A stretch of 64,000 nt of DNA from the NCBI RefSeq assembly GCF_947305105.1, contig NZ_CAMZCS010000001.1, forward strand, positions 1 to 64,000. The letters are read 5' to 3'. This DNA comes from an uncultured Fibrobacter sp. GTDB lineage: Bacteria; Fibrobacterota; Fibrobacteria; Fibrobacterales; Fibrobacteraceae. The notes beneath the pieces are model-generated. The model worked only from the letters and a program-made list of their open reading frames with translations. It had not been told where the DNA came from and made no database searches. This document shows, piece after piece, positions 21,701-29,187 of this stretch. A program made the position numbers and the translations under genes. How positions within the stretch are numbered: position 1 is the first letter of the stretch; the number at the start of each line of letters is the position of its first letter.

Positions 21701-22341
21701 ACGCGGAGGAGCATGTCGCGGTGCGTGTCCCAAGAGTCAAAGCCCATGCGGCTCGATTCGTATTGCGCAGTACCTTCGGCAAGCCAGAGCGGTTGCAACG
21801 TGAACGGGAAAAGCGAGAGGAAATCTGTAGTGGTGCGTTCGTTGTAGTAGTCCGAATATCCGGCTTGGAATCCGTAGATGTTCGGGAGAATCTTGCTACC
21901 GCTTTCGATGCTGACCAAGTGGCTGAACTCGTGCGTGACAACGTCGGAAATCCAGCCGTGGCTGCTGCGGACCTTGAAATCCCAGTTGGTGAGCCAAAGG
22001 TGGATGCCGTTTTCGCTGGGGACTGCGCTGCCGTTGCTGTAGAGGGCGTTGTTCAAAGTGACGCTTACTCGGCCCGGCAAATCGATACGGTAACGGCTGA
22101 CGACCGAGTCGTAGACGGCTTCGGCGTATGCCGAAACGGCGGCCGCGTGTTCACTGTATTCTGTCGGATAGATGTACTGGAAGTGTTCCGTGCCGGCTGT
22201 TTTCCACTGGACATCACTTTGGTTCCCGTAAAAACCGATAGCCTGAGCCCCGGTTGGAACCAGGGGGATGAAACACATTGTACAAAGGAGGCCAGAGGCT
22301 AAAAAGTTCGGGATAGTTCTGTGACGTTCGTTTAAGGGCAT
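18781..22341 (-). CDS. Giant envelope protein: gluzincin-like, TolB-like and barrel domains
   Basis: 1186 aa. A signal-like leader (to about residue 34) is followed by a peptidase-MA-like domain with THEFSHLVS (HEXXH form, residues 137-141) and WLAEGTAQYES (near 188), whose Glu would be the third zinc ligand. Residues about 420-640 contain PD40/TolB-like propeller repeats (YSPKFSPDGKRIAFSFFDD; DVEWLDNDKIIFASNRNG). After a Thr/Asp/Lys linker, residues about 770-1186 resemble an outer-membrane barrel of the surface-antigen type. The likely site is the outer membrane with a zinc-binding part in the periplasm. Residues near 361-371 (DETRDERRETRD) are encoded by a 7-bp repeat. Confidence 0.72.
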   Translation of the reverse strand: MPLNERHRTIPNFLASGLLCTMCFIPLVPTGAQAIGFYGNQSDVQWKTAGTEHFQYIYPTEYSEHAAAVSAYAEAVYDSVVSRYRIDLPGRVSVTLNNALYSNGSAVPSENGIHLWLTNWDFKVRSSHGWISDVVTHEFSHLVSIESGSKILPNIYGFQAGYSDYYNERTTTDFLSLFPFTLQPLWLAEGTAQYESSRMGFDSWDTHRDMLLRVAALNDDLLSLEYMHDFSSNSFYAELGPYNQGFSLVRYISKHYGESAVPKIWSELSRFHRVTLDAAIEKVLGISEQELYDAWKKEITEQYQAQKDSLGTLVEGTKLTEDAFWQDFPVVAGKYVYGISNFGGDWFDGGIFKMPLGDETRDERRETRDTAEVVDGVKIGEATIENESTTIDITEYAKSGFKAKKAWFDKGIDVYEDSLRGPILAYISYQNRDKNGHAHFDVVVSDTNKNQVSLTYLTDAVYPAIDKQGTMVAFARRENASTRFVLSKAPFPKDFDEYVAEDPIDLFVPDAKYRYYNIYSPKFSPDGKRIAFSFFDDTTRGIAIIDSDGKNHKIVSNADYDERDVEWLDNDKIIFASNRNGIFNLFEKSLSTNAERPLTNVVGGAFTPVLSGDTIFFTQYDKDGFSLYKIAYKNSAASAPAATKDSIVVTFRDSVVKVADTTWSTCPEVKDSTQADSAKCVPQATVATRDSTIKIEVRDTVKVAVKDSTSKDAPIVLHGSLPKRIQKPLELENREFAGAEKNYKPIPFQPLFVPMLMFSENAPDLTVFGEGELKTKAGLAMILTDPLKKNTIQLGLLLELGNGYDYINGDGLNPRQEKEFFASWQNASTPLDLGLAYSYANFTSKDTVRNDDVRSNNGDSLSYSNYAMSLQSITGLAGYSIFKSIDTLQFALSYGWSDFNFYDLDEYDDSFTWTYQKQISAILGFGLYGDHEDEEGTGISGQGNGVFAYYQYTNSDLYRPGTFSESFYVTESGFAKPRYRNFNINEVGLNLYGSLQLPVIGTRVAAGGKTTVIAKWSTDAKQDTLDSYYYNPIFLEGYPYLRSSESYTLAGTKTAMAELHLLQPIYDDWRKSFWIFETRDFYVDLFAQIGSAWNNKWFDMDKFKDHDFWDRSVGFSFRMSNKIFYNVPLDISLTLARGLSRIGEGENGDRSTSRKLNPIDTPIIPESVAPTRIKLNIGMGFANTWQ
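21235..21267. repeat. In-frame 7-bp tandem repeat in coding sequence
   Basis: Four perfect GTCTCTC units plus GTCTC on the + strand. On the coding strand this gives GAGAGAC repeats translated as DETRDERRETRDT, a hydrophilic insertion between the peptidase-like part and the propeller. It has the same period and style as the intergenic arrays (compare GAGACTA at 51.86 kb). Confidence 0.8.
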
Positions 22342-22443
22342 CGTAAAGTTCAGTCCTGATTAAAAATACGGCCATAATCTAGAAAAAAGAAGGGGGCTAA
22401 AAGTAGAAATTGACGATAATTACTAATTTGGAAGTGAACCCTT

Positions 22444-23823
22444 ATGCGTTTTTATACGGAATCTTACCACGAATCCACCCAATATGCTCCCCGATTGTCG
22501 GGGGACCCGCTTTCGCTGCATTGGGAAAACGAGCCGATTCCGGACAAACGCTACCCTGGGTGTGAACGCATCGCCATGCCGAGGCACATGTTGCCACCTT
22601 TGCCCGCTGCGACATTTGACGGGCTCGATTCCATAAATATCTATGTGGTTCTCCGGAAGTACGGTGTGCCCGATGGAGTTTTTTACTGCGATGTGGCCCG
22701 CCATCAGCTGGTGCGGATTGGGGCGGGTGCCGAAATGGAAACACTTGCGAATAGCTTTACGGATAGCGAGTTTATTCGGAATGTCCCCATGCTCTTTTTG
22801 TATGCCGGCTCCGTTAGCCGGACTGTGTGGAGACTCAAGGAGGCCGCTTATCGCGAAATAGAGAAGGATGCGGGGGCCGTTATCGGCAACCAAATGCTGT
22901 TCTCGAATGGTCGTGGCTTCAGGACAACGGTTTTAGGTGGCTTTGTTGACGATTCCGTTGCGAACGTACTTAAGTTGGCTTCGACAGAAATTCCCTTGTC
23001 TGCGTTGGCCGTGTATCCAGATTCGCTGAACGTGAACGCCCTTTCTTTGGACGAAGGTGCCGGGCGCTTTTCGTATTCGAACCGCAATGAATCTTTGGAA
23101 AAAGTTTATGCCGTGGAATCGGCGGGGGCGGGCAACCGGTACGCTTCGCGTTTTATGCTCCAGAACCGCTGCGAGTGCATTGACGATTTGTCGCGCTGCA
23201 TCCGTGTGTGCCGCTTGCAGGCGCAGTCCTTGCCGGGCGATGAATTCCCGCTGACCCCGGCGAAGTTCACGAACGATTATTACTACAGAGAAGCGGAACT
23301 GCTCCCGCAAAAGCCTTTGCGGATAACCCCCTTCAAACCGTATAATCTGGATTTGGATGATTTTTCGAGTATCTTGCGCTGGCTGGAACTCGGGCAAATT
23401 GATATGTTCGGTGCAGGCTTGCTCAAGATATGGGTGGTCGTGTTCAACGTCATGTTCGTGTATCCAGGTGTTTATAGGTACGTCCCGATACAAAAGTCCA
23501 TTTACATGCAGTCATCGCAAGTGTCCGACAAAAAGTTCGCCCGTTGCCACTCCGCCCCGGAGCAGGCCCAGAACGCGACGTTTGCGATAATTCTGACTGC
23601 CGACTTGAACGAGTGCTGCAACATTCTCGGGGATCGCGCTTACCGTTACCTGAATATGAATGCGGGTTACATTGCCGAGTCCGTTCACGTTTCTTCACGT
23701 ATTTTGAACAAAGTCTCCCATGCGGAGCATTTCTATTTCGAAAAAGAACTGAAGACGCTGTGTAATATTCCCGAAAGCGAAAGCATCCTTTCTGAAATCG
23801 TTGTCGGAAGGGAAGAGACCTGA
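22444..23823 (+). CDS. SagB/ThcOx-type nitroreductase-fold protein, tandem domain
   Basis: 459 aa. The N-terminus (YHESTQYAP ... KRYPG ... IAMPR) matches the opening of SagB-type dehydrogenases (YHexTK ... yPg ... lP). The first nitroreductase-like half ends with GGFVDDSVANVLKLASTEIPLSALAVYP (residues 162-199, listed here as conserved blocks GGFVDD and EIPLSALAVYP). The second half has GDRAYRYLNMNAGYIAESV (near 396), the strongest SagB signature. Relatives are FMN oxidases of thiazole/oxazole peptide maturation, but no YcaO, precursor peptide or SagC-like gene lies nearby, so the substrate is unknown. Confidence 0.72.
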   Translation: MRFYTESYHESTQYAPRLSGDPLSLHWENEPIPDKRYPGCERIAMPRHMLPPLPAATFDGLDSINIYVVLRKYGVPDGVFYCDVARHQLVRIGAGAEMETLANSFTDSEFIRNVPMLFLYAGSVSRTVWRLKEAAYREIEKDAGAVIGNQMLFSNGRGFRTTVLGGFVDDSVANVLKLASTEIPLSALAVYPDSLNVNALSLDEGAGRFSYSNRNESLEKVYAVESAGAGNRYASRFMLQNRCECIDDLSRCIRVCRLQAQSLPGDEFPLTPAKFTNDYYYREAELLPQKPLRITPFKPYNLDLDDFSSILRWLELGQIDMFGAGLLKIWVVVFNVMFVYPGVYRYVPIQKSIYMQSSQVSDKKFARCHSAPEQAQNATFAIILTADLNECCNILGDRAYRYLNMNAGYIAESVHVSSRILNKVSHAEHFYFEKELKTLCNIPESESILSEIVVGREET

Positions 23824-23843
23824 TAAAAACGTTTCCATGATGC

Positions 23844-23869
23844 AAAAAGCCCTGTCTTTGGGACAGGGC
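23844..23869 (-). terminator. Rho-independent terminator
   Basis: GCCCTGTC/GACAGGGC stem followed on the minus strand by TTTTT. It lies just after the stop of the Rpn remnant. Confidence 0.8.
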
Positions 23870-23883
23870 GGTGAATATGCAAA

Positions 23884-24183
23884 TTACAGATTGCGAATTT
23901 TCTTTTCTGAAAGGCCCGTGAACTCGATGATTTTCTCCATCGGCATGTTCGCGTCGCGCATTTTCTTCGCGATTTCCAGCTTTGTTGTATACTCAGCCAC
24001 GGCTCGGTCAAAGTCGCTCATGTCCACTGTCATAAGATACCTCGAACTGAAATTACATAATTTCACCTCGTTTTGCAATAGCTTGAATACGGGATCGTTT
24101 GCAAATTCGCTGAAATCGGCATCACGGTTCAAGGTGTCGATGGCCCGGAGCCACTGGGCTAGGCGACTACTGTTTCGTGTAAG
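23884..24183 (-). pseudogene. C-terminal remnant of an Rpn/PDDEXK transposase-like nuclease
   Basis: Open from just after a TAA at 24186-24184 to the stop at 23884. The translation LAQWLRAIDTLNRDAD, a long helical stretch, and EIAKKMRDANMPMEKII then FTGLSEKKI match the C-terminal third of Rpn (YhgA-like) recombination-promoting nucleases. The catalytic PD-(D/E)XK half is absent and the region upstream is now the promoter of the 24268 lipoprotein. TTG at 24132 could start an 82-aa remnant peptide, but no good ribosome site is seen. Confidence 0.72.
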
Positions 24184-24222
24184 TTAATGCTTTTTTACTT
24201 GCGTTGTGAGAGTGCAAGGGCT

Positions 24223-24266
24223 TATATTTGTATGTAGATTTTAAAATGTTTATTAGGGAAGGAGAA
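24223..24266 (+). promoter_or_regulatory. Promoter and leader of the AT-rich island genes
   Basis: TATATT at 24223-24228, leader of about 33 bases, then GGAAGGAGAAA just before the ATG at 24268. It may drive the whole island to 30937, where genes are spaced by 12-60 bp or overlap. Confidence 0.55.
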
Positions 24267-24267
24267 A

Positions 24268-24807
24268 ATGAAAAAAATTTCACTATTGTTTTTGATGGCG
24301 CTTTTTGCCATTTCTTGCTCGAAGGACGAATCTCGTTCCGAGAAAAAAGTGGACTTGTCGAATGTGGACGGAATGCAATCCGTTGAAGCGAGTCTCCCTG
24401 CGGAAAATGAAAATACTGTGCAAAATCAGGCGGAAGGCAAGGGTGTCCCTCCGAAGCCGGGTAAGCTCTATGCGCCTCCGAAACCAGCAACTAAAGGGCT
24501 CTATGACTTTAGCGAATGTAAAGCCAAGTATCCCGAAGGAAGTGAAGCGTACAAGGATTGCGTCAAGGCGAAGTATCCAAATTTGAAATTTGCGGGAGAA
24601 GAAAAGGTTGATCCTGATGTTGAAATGAAAATAGAAAAGGAAATGGAAAAAGAAGCGTTTAAAAATTTGAAAAAAGAGCAGAATAGATACAACGATTCAT
24701 TAGCGCGATTGGGTGAAAGAACTGGCCCAAGGCAACCGGGCCCAGAGGGTGTTTTGAGAAATCTTATGATTAAGTGTAAGGAAAGAGGAGATTGCCCTCA
24801 TGAATAA
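24268..24807 (+). CDS. Lipoprotein at start of the AT-rich island
   Basis: 179 aa with a signal peptide and lipobox AISC (Cys17). The mature part is hydrophilic, with a Pro/Lys-rich stretch (PPKPGKLYAPPKPATKG), two Cys-containing phrases (SECKAKYPEGSEAYKDCV), a charged helix and a C-terminal KCKERGDCPHE. The last 8 bp overlap the next gene, so translation may be coupled. Not recognised. Confidence 0.75.
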   Translation: MKKISLLFLMALFAISCSKDESRSEKKVDLSNVDGMQSVEASLPAENENTVQNQAEGKGVPPKPGKLYAPPKPATKGLYDFSECKAKYPEGSEAYKDCVKAKYPNLKFAGEEKVDPDVEMKIEKEMEKEAFKNLKKEQNRYNDSLARLGERTGPRQPGPEGVLRNLMIKCKERGDCPHE

Positions 24808-26002
24808 GTTGTTTTTGATTCTTATCGCGTTCATGTGGACGCTTCCTAGAGCGATTGTATTTTGTGACGATTTGGATCCCTATATAGAAAGTGGCTACAA
24901 TAAAAATGAAGTAATATCTGCTATAGCAATAGACCGAGAAAGTCATTATGAAAGTGAATGCCTTGCGGAAGGTGATGCTGGTTCTCATTTTACATATTCA
25001 TGGGAATTTGCTTCAACTTGTAGTGGGATGAGTGGCTCAAAAAATGGGTATGTTAAATCGACAGCAACATGCAATATTTGTACCGGACAATGGGCTCATG
25101 ATGAACTTGAAGAAAATGAAAATGCTTGTCGTGAAGATTGTCGTACAAGTAATTATGTCTGTCGACCTCCGTCGTTTCCAGAACAGTGGGGTGGTGACAT
25201 TGTAAAGAAAAATTCTAACGGAGGTGCTTGCGGTGACCTTCTTCCTAATTGCTCCGAATCCAGTTCATCTGAAAGCGTAGAATCCTCCTCTTCCGAGGAA
25301 CCGGAATCTTCCTCAAGTGAGGGTGATGATTCGTCCTCTAGTTTTGAGGAACCCTCTTCCAGCGAAGATGTATCGTCTTCTTCTATGTATGGGCGGTATG
25401 ATTTAGTTTATAGCTATGACGGTCTTTGTAATAGGAATGAACACATGGGTGTATATGGTTTTTATTATATATCGTATGGTACAGGAAAGCATTATATGCG
25501 AAAACCGGGCTTCGTTGGTCCCAAAAAGTTTCTATTCACGTGTTCTGGTGGCACAATGGAAATTAGGACGAATATACCCCAGGTATTCTCAAATTTTTTG
25601 CATATTGAATGTTATAATCCGAAAACCGAAGAAATGAGATTTTTAAATGTTCCTGACATTCCTGTCATGTATACATGCCCTGATGTGGAAAAATCTAGTA
25701 TTGAAGGTTGCCCAACAGCAGAATCAGTTTACGGCGACGAACGAGTGATTACTCTGTCAGAGGATTTATACACTATCTATTATAGGACTCTGTCTGCGAA
25801 CTTATACGATATCTATTATGCCTCTTCTGTATCGGGCGCGAGAATAGAAACTATGGGAGATGCCTACTACTTGCAAGATGATTATGCTAGACCTGGTTTT
25901 GATAGTTCTTATTATGATTGGTTTCCGTCAAATTATTCTAGGGTGGACTTATTCAATGAGCCGGAAGTGTTCGTTCTTTCAACGAATGCAAAAGAGCTGT
26001 GA
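24800..26002 (+). CDS. Secreted Cys-rich protein, 5' part of a split gene
   Basis: 400 aa: signal peptide (MNKLFLILIAFMWTLPRA), a Cys-rich domain (about 50-150 with nine or more Cys), an acidic Ser linker (151-196) of the kind seen in Fibrobacter secreted proteins, then a Tyr-rich beta-like domain. It ends abruptly at TGA 26000-26002, where the next frame opens (GTG at 25999). That downstream frame has the same linker style but no signal peptide, so the two are most simply one gene of about 926 codons broken by a -1 shift between 25960 and 26002. A genuine two-gene arrangement is less likely. Confidence 0.7.
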   Translation: MNKLFLILIAFMWTLPRAIVFCDDLDPYIESGYNKNEVISAIAIDRESHYESECLAEGDAGSHFTYSWEFASTCSGMSGSKNGYVKSTATCNICTGQWAHDELEENENACREDCRTSNYVCRPPSFPEQWGGDIVKKNSNGGACGDLLPNCSESSSSESVESSSSEEPESSSSEGDDSSSSFEEPSSSEDVSSSSMYGRYDLVYSYDGLCNRNEHMGVYGFYYISYGTGKHYMRKPGFVGPKKFLFTCSGGTMEIRTNIPQVFSNFLHIECYNPKTEEMRFLNVPDIPVMYTCPDVEKSSIEGCPTAESVYGDERVITLSEDLYTIYYRTLSANLYDIYYASSVSGARIETMGDAYYLQDDYARPGFDSSYYDWFPSNYSRVDLFNEPEVFVLSTNAKEL

Positions 26003-27579
26003 AGACGAAGGTTGACTTCTTTTCAATGATAAAGGAAAAAGGTGGTAGTGTGAAGCAAGAAGAAAACCCATGGGATTTATATAGCCCATATGTTTTTTGG
26101 AATTTGCAGGTGGATATATCTGGTGAATATTACCGATCTCTAGGAATTTCGTCATATGAAGACTATTGCCGGTTCTATGAGGGTGAAAATGCTGTGTTTT
26201 ATCAGTCGGATTCTCTGCTTTATGAGAAATATTACGATGAGGAAACTTCTCAAATCAGTAAAAAATATTTAACCCTTTATTATTGCGCTCCTCCGAAATC
26301 TTCCAGTTCCTCTGCAGAGGAGTCGTCCAGTTCAGAATCTTCGTCCTCTTTTGAAAAAAGCAGTAGTAGCGAGGAGTCGTCTAGTTCAGAACTGCCTTCT
26401 TCGTCTTCATTAAGTTCTAGCAGTGAAGAATCTAGTTCATCGTCCGAAGAGATTATTGTTGAAAGTAGTTCTGTTATGCCAGTTGATGAACCATTTGTTG
26501 CCGGAGCCGACCAGGTATATACTCCCGACCAGATTTTCAGTTCGGGACTTCAGAACATGGAACCGGGCGTCTGCTATTCTCTGAATCCTGACCGAGGCAC
26601 TATTTACGGCTGGAACATCAGCTACAATGCAAGCGATTCATGGTGGTGGCGCAAAGTGGACTGTGAAACAGGCAAAAAGCCGGTCGAGAAAGGGATTGGC
26701 TTTTGCGCTGCGTTTCCGGGTTCTAAACCAGACAAAGTTTCTGCCTGTTATGCGCACAATGGGTCTTGTTATGTGTGCGATAACAGCAAGGACTACATAG
26801 ATTGCAATGCAGATTGGCTATGGAATTACAATTTCCCCACTCACAGTTGGTTTAAACAGGTTGATTGCTACGACCCGTTTGAAGGGGAAAAAACAGAAGT
26901 TTGCTATGAAATTATTTTAGATGATGATGGGCTTTCTCTTTTAAAACAGCGGTCAGATGATGTTGAAACTGTTTATGTACCGTTCAATGATAACGATAAG
27001 GTGAATTTTATTAATAAAATTTATAATTATGACGCACTAGGCCGCATTGTAGCAAAAAACAAAATGAGCAAATACGGATCTTATTATACAAAGGTAGACA
27101 TGTTTGTTTCTGAACACAATCAATTTTACCATGCGCTAAAAAAAGATAACGTTTGTAACGGCTATGTCAAAGGCGTTCCCTATATTACCTGGTGTGAAAT
27201 AAACAAGGATTCGAACGGTGATTTTGAAGTTGTATACATTGAGGTTTCGATGCATATTAAATCTGATTCAATTCATAAAGAATGTGATGATGAACGTTTA
27301 ATAGCTCATGAGACAGAACACAAAAAAATTTGGGATGATGAGAAAAATAATGTAAGAGATTCACTAGCGGTAACTATTCCTAAAAATTTAAAAACTAAAG
27401 ATGAGTGTAATTTTAAAGCAGAAAAAGCGTGGCCTTATGTGAGAGATGCTTTATTTAATATGTATACAAGGCATAATAATTGGGACGATAAGGATACTAA
27501 TAACGTTAGTCATGAACGGATCAATATTAGCGATAAAATGCGAAAACATAAAAATTCTTTCTATAATAGGTGCAAATAA
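25999..27579 (+). CDS. 3' part of split secreted protein, HEXXH domain
   Basis: 526 aa from a GTG, without a signal peptide. Order: N-terminal Tyr-rich segment (to about 96); Ser/Glu linker (100-157); a Cys/Trp-rich region with an internal duplication (SWWWRKVDC near 214 and HSWFKQVDC near 282); IYNYDALGRIVAK (341-353), close to a YD/RHS repeat unit; and a C-terminal domain with LIAHETEHKKIW, an HEXXH zinc-site motif at 437-441. Known HEXXH domains are mostly metallopeptidases. With the upstream ORF it would make one large exported protein, possibly toxin-like (inference). Stretches of very high A+T. Confidence 0.68.
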   Translation: MKTKVDFFSMIKEKGGSVKQEENPWDLYSPYVFWNLQVDISGEYYRSLGISSYEDYCRFYEGENAVFYQSDSLLYEKYYDEETSQISKKYLTLYYCAPPKSSSSSAEESSSSESSSSFEKSSSSEESSSSELPSSSSLSSSSEESSSSSEEIIVESSSVMPVDEPFVAGADQVYTPDQIFSSGLQNMEPGVCYSLNPDRGTIYGWNISYNASDSWWWRKVDCETGKKPVEKGIGFCAAFPGSKPDKVSACYAHNGSCYVCDNSKDYIDCNADWLWNYNFPTHSWFKQVDCYDPFEGEKTEVCYEIILDDDGLSLLKQRSDDVETVYVPFNDNDKVNFINKIYNYDALGRIVAKNKMSKYGSYYTKVDMFVSEHNQFYHALKKDNVCNGYVKGVPYITWCEINKDSNGDFEVVYIEVSMHIKSDSIHKECDDERLIAHETEHKKIWDDEKNNVRDSLAVTIPKNLKTKDECNFKAEKAWPYVRDALFNMYTRHNNWDDKDTNNVSHERINISDKMRKHKNSFYNRCK

Positions 27580-27591
27580 TTTTTTGATTTT

Positions 27592-28488
27592 ATGAAAAAT
27601 TACGATTTTTCCTTTCTGATTGCATGCTCTTTCATTTTTGCATCCGCTTGTCACGGCAATGGGATTGCTGAATTTTGTGCGCAATTTAATAAAGATTCTA
27701 ATGAATACAGCCTTCATTTGGTAAAGAACTTAAATTTGAAACCGGACTCTAATTGGGTGTTTCCTGATAGTGTTTTATGTGATGTATATAACGGAGAACC
27801 AATTTGGGAAATAGAATATAGTCTTAATGTTCCACATGATTCTTCAGAAGTAGAACTTTTCGGTGGTTGTGTGGCTTTAGACGCAACTCCATCAAGCAAC
27901 ACTCTTTGTTTGAAACCTAAAGTAGTCATAATAAATCTTAATCCCGTAGATCGTGATGTACTTCATATTCATAAAAAGAATGCGGAAGAATCACTGTCAT
28001 TTTATTATGGAAAAAAATTTAAAGGTTATTGGAGTGCAAGACTTTCAGGAACATCCTACGTATATGGAAAACAATTTGAAGCTGTTATAACTGGGCCCTG
28101 CAATATGAAGAAAAAAATTATAGCAGATTATTGTGTTGATCAATTTCATAGGCTTGTTTTAGAACAAGAGTATGATTACATCCCTCGCTATATTTTTGCT
28201 CCAGCAACCGAATGCCATTTCTGTAACAAAAATTACAGAGAAAAAATTTCCGCAAGCATAGCTTTCAAAAAAAGCAAATTTACTCCTATTGAAGAAATGC
28301 TGTATAAAAGTTGTGAGGATTATTCTTTGAAAGAGTCGTTTCCGTTGCCCCAAAGCATAAAAAAAGAAAAATCGCTTTACGGCAAGACATTTCTAATGAG
28401 AATAGAAGCCGAAATTCAAAGTGATAATACGCATCGCAAAGATTATTATGATGTAAACGTTCGTGTAAGTGGTCCTTGCAAGGAATAG
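27592..28488 (+). CDS. Exported Cys-rich paralogue, two-module form
   Basis: 298 aa; hydrophobic leader to about residue 20 (FIFASAC could be a weak lipobox). It carries the island module twice: IAEFC...ITGPC (about 25-168) and IADYC...VSGPC (about 174-296). Each begins (I/F)A(E/D)(F/Y)C and closes SG/TG-P-C, with Cys pairs between. Singles of this module follow in the next four genes. It starts 12 bp after the HEXXH gene. Function unknown. Confidence 0.68.
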   Translation: MKNYDFSFLIACSFIFASACHGNGIAEFCAQFNKDSNEYSLHLVKNLNLKPDSNWVFPDSVLCDVYNGEPIWEIEYSLNVPHDSSEVELFGGCVALDATPSSNTLCLKPKVVIINLNPVDRDVLHIHKKNAEESLSFYYGKKFKGYWSARLSGTSYVYGKQFEAVITGPCNMKKKIIADYCVDQFHRLVLEQEYDYIPRYIFAPATECHFCNKNYREKISASIAFKKSKFTPIEEMLYKSCEDYSLKESFPLPQSIKKEKSLYGKTFLMRIEAEIQSDNTHRKDYYDVNVRVSGPCKE

Positions 28489-28547
28489 GCATTTTATGGC
28501 GTGCGAAAAATAAGTAATCGTTGTCTTGATAAAAACAGGGAAAGTGA

Positions 28548-29150
28548 ATGCTTGCTTTTAGACAATTGAGCAATAGATGGGTGATTTATAAACTTTGCAT
28601 CTTTATCGCATGTGCGTTCGCATTTTGCAATGCTGCCGATTATCTAGATGAAAAATCTGATGATGATCCTATCTTTGCCGATTTTTGCTTTTATAAGGAT
28701 TCAATTTCTTGGATTCATGGAGAGGATAGTGTTTACGTTCTAACTTATTATAAAATGAAGAACGAAATCACAATTTCAATCAATTTTAAGAGTACTACAG
28801 ATTATTCATTTTTTTGGGTAAGTCTTCCGGATCTTGATAGAAATAAAATTATCATAAATCCTGTTCGAGGTACACAAGGAAGTGGCGCTGGATTTTATCG
28901 AGGTCGAAAATATTCAGATAATAGGACCGTATCTCCTTATGACCTAATTGACTTTTATATACTTCCAAAAGACTCCTTGTTCGTAAAATCGCTTCTTGGG
29001 ACAAAGAACCGGTTGGAATGGGATTACCATCTTGATATGGGCAAACAGAAACAAAAAATATCTGGAGATAACATCATTTACATTTCCGGTTTCTGTACCG
29101 AGGAACAGTTGAAAATTATCAGAAAACGGAAAAAAGCTAACGGCAACTAA
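28548..29150 (+). CDS. Exported Cys-rich paralogue, TEEQLK type
   Basis: 200 aa with a signal peptide (to about FCNAA). Module opening is FADFC, closing YISGFCTEEQLKIIRKRKK. The closing segment is nearly identical to that of the 30386 gene, although the middles differ. GGGAAAGTG precedes the ATG. Not recognised outside this cluster. Confidence 0.68.
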   Translation: MLAFRQLSNRWVIYKLCIFIACAFAFCNAADYLDEKSDDDPIFADFCFYKDSISWIHGEDSVYVLTYYKMKNEITISINFKSTTDYSFFWVSLPDLDRNKIIINPVRGTQGSGAGFYRGRKYSDNRTVSPYDLIDFYILPKDSLFVKSLLGTKNRLEWDYHLDMGKQKQKISGDNIIYISGFCTEEQLKIIRKRKKANGN

Positions 29151-29187
29151 TCTGCGATATTTTTTACTGAGAGCTTAGTTTAAGTGG

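Noticed and set aside
22444-23823. Thiazole/oxazole peptide (TOMM) gene cluster
   Set aside because: Only the SagB-like gene is present; no YcaO, docking protein, precursor or transporter lies nearby.
25985-25999. Programmed -1 frameshifting between the two island ORFs
   Set aside because: No X-XXY-YYZ heptamer of the efficient type and no clear downstream stem or upstream Shine-Dalgarno-like stimulator.
27019-27060. Full RHS toxin protein
   Set aside because: Only one YD-like unit is seen and there is no RHS core end or barrel-length repeat, so this is kept as a motif-level resemblance.
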